DNA of 6,566 nucleotides from an uncultured Flavobacteriaceae bacterium. Its GTDB lineage: Bacteria > Bacteroidota > Bacteroidia > Flavobacteriales > Flavobacteriaceae. Shown here one piece after another: positions 4,533-6,566 of this stretch. Both the position numbers and the translations under genes were made by a program. Location of the stretch: the NCBI GenBank assembly GCA_947311815.1, contig CAMZMA010000147.1:1-6566 (forward strand), written 5' to 3'. Positions within the stretch are counted from its first letter, which is position 1; each line of letters starts with the position of its first letter. The notes under the pieces are model-generated. The model had not been told where the DNA came from and made no database searches. It saw only the letters and a list, made by a program, of their open reading frames with translations.

Positions 4533-6566
4533 TTATGATTTATTTAAATATATCCATTTTGCTACTGGTTTTCTATTGTTTTTATTAAAATAGACTACAT
4601 AATAGTAAACACCTGTTGGTAATAGTTCTTTTTTGTTATATGTTAACCATCCTGTAGAATATCCATCCCACCACACAGGTTCTGTTGATTTTCCTTTATG
4701 GTCGTATTGATATACTTTATTACCCCATCTGTTAAAGACTTCTACTTTAAAGTCTGGATATGCTGCCAATGCTGGTATAACAAAAGTGTCGTTTACACCA
4801 TCGCCATTTGGAGAGAATCCTTCTGGAATGAAATCACAATTTGTAAGATCTAAATGATCTGGAATACCATCTTCATCACAATCTAACATAAACTCATCTA
4901 TCGTTGCAATACCGTCTCCATCATCATCTGCATCTAAATAGTTTGGTGCGCCATTACCATCTTCATCATCATTGGTAGGGTTTCCGTCTCCATTTACATC
5001 TTCTTCTTTAGTATCTATACCATCACCATCATCATCTGTGTCTTGGAAATCTCTTGTACCATCTCCGTCTGTGTCTAACAAGTTATAGTTTAAGTTTCCG
5101 TCATCAGGAGTATCTTCTAAACCGTCAAACAATCCGTTGGTTCCTGATCCTGTGTCTGATCCGTCAATGACACCATCGCCATCTACGTCTGGTGCTCCTG
5201 AACCAGATTCTTCAAGGTCTGTTACGCCATCGCCATCTGAATCTAAGTCTAAATAATCTGGTGTTCCGTCTCCATCTGTATCTAATGTTGGGTCTCCTCC
5301 GTTTTCGTCTGCATCTGGAATACCGTCATTATCTGAATCTAAATCTAAGTAATCTGGAACTCCGTCTCCGTCTGAATCTCCATTTCCTATTTCATCTGAT
5401 GTTAACATTCCGTCTCCATCATCATCAATGTCTTGGAAGTTTGGAGTACCATCTCCATCTGAATCTAATGGTGTGTAGTTTGAGTTACCACTATCTGGTG
5501 TATCTTCTACTCCATCAAACAATCCGTTGGTTCCTGATCCTGTATCTGATCCGTCAATAACGCCATCGCCATCTGCGTCTGGTGCTCCTGAACCAGATTC
5601 TTCTAAATCTGTTATGCCGTCTCCATCTGAGTCTAAATCTAAATGGTCTGGGATACCATCGCCATCTGTATCTAATGTAGGATCTCCTCCGTTTTCAACA
5701 TCATCTGGGATACCATCATTATCATCATCTAAATCTGTTACATCTGGAATGCCATCGCCGTCATTATCTGCTTGTACCGTAATTGTTACCGTTGCTGTTT
5801 CACAAACATTCGGGGTTACTGCCGTATTACAAACTACATAATCTACAGTCACTACTGTCCCTTCTTCGCCTGCTGCTGGAACATAACTCATCTCTCCAGT
5901 TAATGGATCAAAAGTTACCGTACCTGTTGCTGTTCCTGTTCCTGCATCTGTTATTGAGGTGTTGGCTCCTGGTAAGAAATCATCATTGGTCAATACATTG
6001 ACAGTACCTGTTGTGCCTTCTACTACTGTTAATGCGTCTGCTGCAGTAGTAGGGGTTAATGGGTTGTTATCTGTATTGTCTGGATTTCCATCATTATCAT
6101 CATCTGGATCGGTTACGTCTGGGTCGCCATCGCCATCGTTATCTGCTTGTACCGTAATTGTTACCGTTGCTTCGTTAGAGGTTGCTCCTGTATCATCATT
6201 TACTGTATAGTTTACATTTGCTGCTCCTGTAAATGTTGGTTCTGGTGTAAATGTGACATTTCCAGCTGCATCTACAGTATATGTACCTTCTCCAAGAATT
6301 ACTAATGGTGTGCCTGTGCTTCCAGTATTTAGCGGATTATTAGGGTCTATTAATGTAATTGTGGTTGTATCTATTGTTCCGTCTATATCTGTATCATTTG
6401 TTCCAATAGTTGCTATTGTTACAGGTGTGTTTTGTACAGTAGTTGCTGTATCATCATTTGCAACAGGGTTATCATTTACATTAGTAACTGTAATGTTTTG
6501 ATTTGCAGTTGATGTTCCTCCATTTCCATCGCTTATTTCATAAGGAAAGGTTACAGGTCCATTATA
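4533..6566 (-). CDS. Large T9SS-secreted surface adhesin, type B sorting domain (5' partial)
   Basis: The frame stays open from the stop at 4533 to the window edge, giving the last 677 residues; the start lies beyond 6566. Numbering from the edge: a cadherin/tandem-95-like Ig domain at about 34-140 (begins NPVANDDTATT), a short Asp-rich linker 141-165, a second Ig-like domain at about 170-266 with a VNVLTNDDFLPG motif and a Cys246/Cys255 pair, then a long Asp-rich region 266-576 made of DxDxDGxxD calcium-binding units of thrombospondin type 3 type. The last 100 residues are the type B (gliding-motility-associated) sorting domain: FSPNGDGVNDTF, VFNRWGNKVYQYD, WWDGY, LLPTGVYYYVVYF, WIYLNKS. Such proteins leave the cell through the T9SS and sit on the surface. 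No enzyme domain is visible; adhesion or gliding-related binding is inferred. The TTG at 5991-5993 encodes an internal Leu of VNVLTNDD and is not a start. Confidence 0.95.
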   Translation of the reverse strand, partial: YNGPVTFPYEISDGNGGTSTANQNITVTNVNDNPVANDDTATTVQNTPVTIATIGTNDTDIDGTIDTTTITLIDPNNPLNTGSTGTPLVILGEGTYTVDAAGNVTFTPEPTFTGAANVNYTVNDDTGATSNEATVTITVQADNDGDGDPDVTDPDDDNDGNPDNTDNNPLTPTTAADALTVVEGTTGTVNVLTNDDFLPGANTSITDAGTGTATGTVTFDPLTGEMSYVPAAGEEGTVVTVDYVVCNTAVTPNVCETATVTITVQADNDGDGIPDVTDLDDDNDGIPDDVENGGDPTLDTDGDGIPDHLDLDSDGDGITDLEESGSGAPDADGDGVIDGSDTGSGTNGLFDGVEDTPDSGNSNYTPLDSDGDGTPNFQDIDDDGDGMLTSDEIGNGDSDGDGVPDYLDLDSDNDGIPDADENGGDPTLDTDGDGTPDYLDLDSDGDGVTDLEESGSGAPDVDGDGVIDGSDTGSGTNGLFDGLEDTPDDGNLNYNLLDTDGDGTRDFQDTDDDGDGIDTKEEDVNGDGNPTNDDEDGNGAPNYLDADDDGDGIATIDEFMLDCDEDGIPDHLDLTNCDFIPEGFSPNGDGVNDTFVIPALAAYPDFKVEVFNRWGNKVYQYDHKGKSTEPVWWDGYSTGWLTYNKKELLPTGVYYYVVYFNKNNRKPVAKWIYLNKS
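4989..5378 (-). repeat. 390-bp in-frame tandem repeat, copy 2
   Basis: The second unit follows copy 1 directly (DSDGDGVPDYLDL onward). Its last part (after FQDTDDDGDGID) diverges from copy 1, and beyond it (residues about 527-576 from the edge) lies a shorter, altered stretch, NGDGNPTNDDEDGNGAPNYL and on, which looks like a degenerate third copy joined to the sorting domain. Confidence 0.88.
5379..5768 (-). repeat. 390-bp in-frame tandem repeat, copy 1 (adhesin Asp-rich region)
   Basis: This unit encodes 130 residues running from DNDGDGIPD through ENGGDPTLDTDGDG, LEESGSGAPD, GSDTGSGTNGLFDG and FQDIDDDGDG. It aligns without gaps to the next unit at exactly 390 bases (130 codons). Over a 91-residue core I count 13 amino-acid differences. 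In a 100-base DNA stretch (5511-5610 against 5121-5220) I count 9 differences, mostly silent. The unit is rich in calcium-binding Asp motifs. Confidence 0.9.
5764..5796 (-). repeat. 33-bp exact direct repeat at Ig/Asp-rich junction, copy 1
   Basis: Identical over 33 bases to 6139-6171, 375 bases (125 codons) away. It encodes the A-TVTITVQADN-type end of the second Ig-like domain and the first residues of the Asp-rich segment. Similarity continues more weakly into the Asp-rich side (DGDGxPDVTDxDDDNDGxPD). Confidence 0.88.
6139..6171 (-). repeat. 33-bp exact direct repeat at Ig/Asp-rich junction, copy 2
   Basis: The partner of 5764-5796. It encodes the end of the first Ig-like domain and the beginning of the short Asp-rich linker. 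Together the two copies show that an Ig-plus-Asp-linker module was duplicated, at a period (375) different from that of the downstream 390-bp repeat. Confidence 0.88.

Noticed and set aside
4900..5770. Regularly spaced short repeats resembling a CRISPR array at first glance.
   Set aside because: The spacing follows codons of DxDxDGxxD motifs in an open frame; there are no constant repeats with unrelated spacers and no cas genes.
5991..5993. TTG as the start of a 486-residue protein.
   Set aside because: The same frame continues open for 191 more codons to the window edge with matching domain content, and the TTG codes for the Leu of a conserved VNVLTNDD motif.
5192..6501. Several long open frames on the plus strand opposite the adhesin (for example 5192-5560, 5527-5841, 5959-6210, 6253-6501).
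   Set aside because: They are antisense shadows of the repetitive adhesin frame; their products are low-complexity Leu/His- or Ser/Pro-rich strings, with no family match I recognise and no ribosome site.
726..6566. Functional link between PepE (an Asp-dipeptidase) and the very Asp-rich adhesin.
   Set aside because: A terminator and a separate promoter divide them, PepE is cytoplasmic and conserved widely without such adhesins; adjacency is more likely chance.

Overview
The window looks like chromosomal DNA from a marine-type member of the Bacteroidota, most probably family Flavobacteriaceae. The main support is a type IX secretion (T9SS) cassette: a protein with a type B (gliding-motility-associated) C-terminal sorting domain, a PorP/SprF-family membrane protein and an OmpA-family protein of PorE-like architecture. 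AT-rich base composition, weak or absent Shine-Dalgarno sequences and TAnnTTTG-type -7 elements agree with this. The genus cannot be fixed from the sequence.

All five genes lie on the minus strand, so they are transcribed from high to low coordinates. From the right edge: (1) 6566 to 4533 is the C-terminal 677 residues of a large secreted surface protein whose start lies outside the window. It holds two cadherin/Ig-like domains, a long Asp-rich calcium-binding (thrombospondin type 3-like) region and a type B sorting domain. (2) 4530 to 3601 is a PorP/SprF-family outer-membrane protein, starting 2 bases after the adhesin stop. (3) 3584 to 1617 is a PorE-like protein (N-terminal helical/TPR-like part, PD40 propeller repeats, carboxypeptidase-regulatory-like domain, OmpA C-terminal domain), 16 bases further on. 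These three almost certainly form one transcript, closed by a clear intrinsic terminator at 1576 to 1548. (4) 1436 to 726 is a dipeptidase E (PepE) homologue with an intact catalytic triad. Its own consensus promoter lies so close to the start codon that the mRNA may be leaderless. (5) 565 to 8 is an ECF-type RNA polymerase sigma factor that appears to begin at a TTG codon.

The three-gene cassette probably works as a unit. The adhesin passes the inner membrane by Sec and is recognised through its type B domain at the outer membrane with help from its neighbouring PorP/SprF protein, while the PorE-like protein may tie that machinery to peptidoglycan. Cassettes of this kind are known in Flavobacteriaceae, so this is a paralogous version of a described system rather than a new one. 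The most notable sequence-level signals are a 390-bp in-frame tandem duplication in the adhesin, a separate 33-bp exact repeat at the Ig/Asp-rich junctions, the pepE promoter geometry and the TTG start of the sigma gene.
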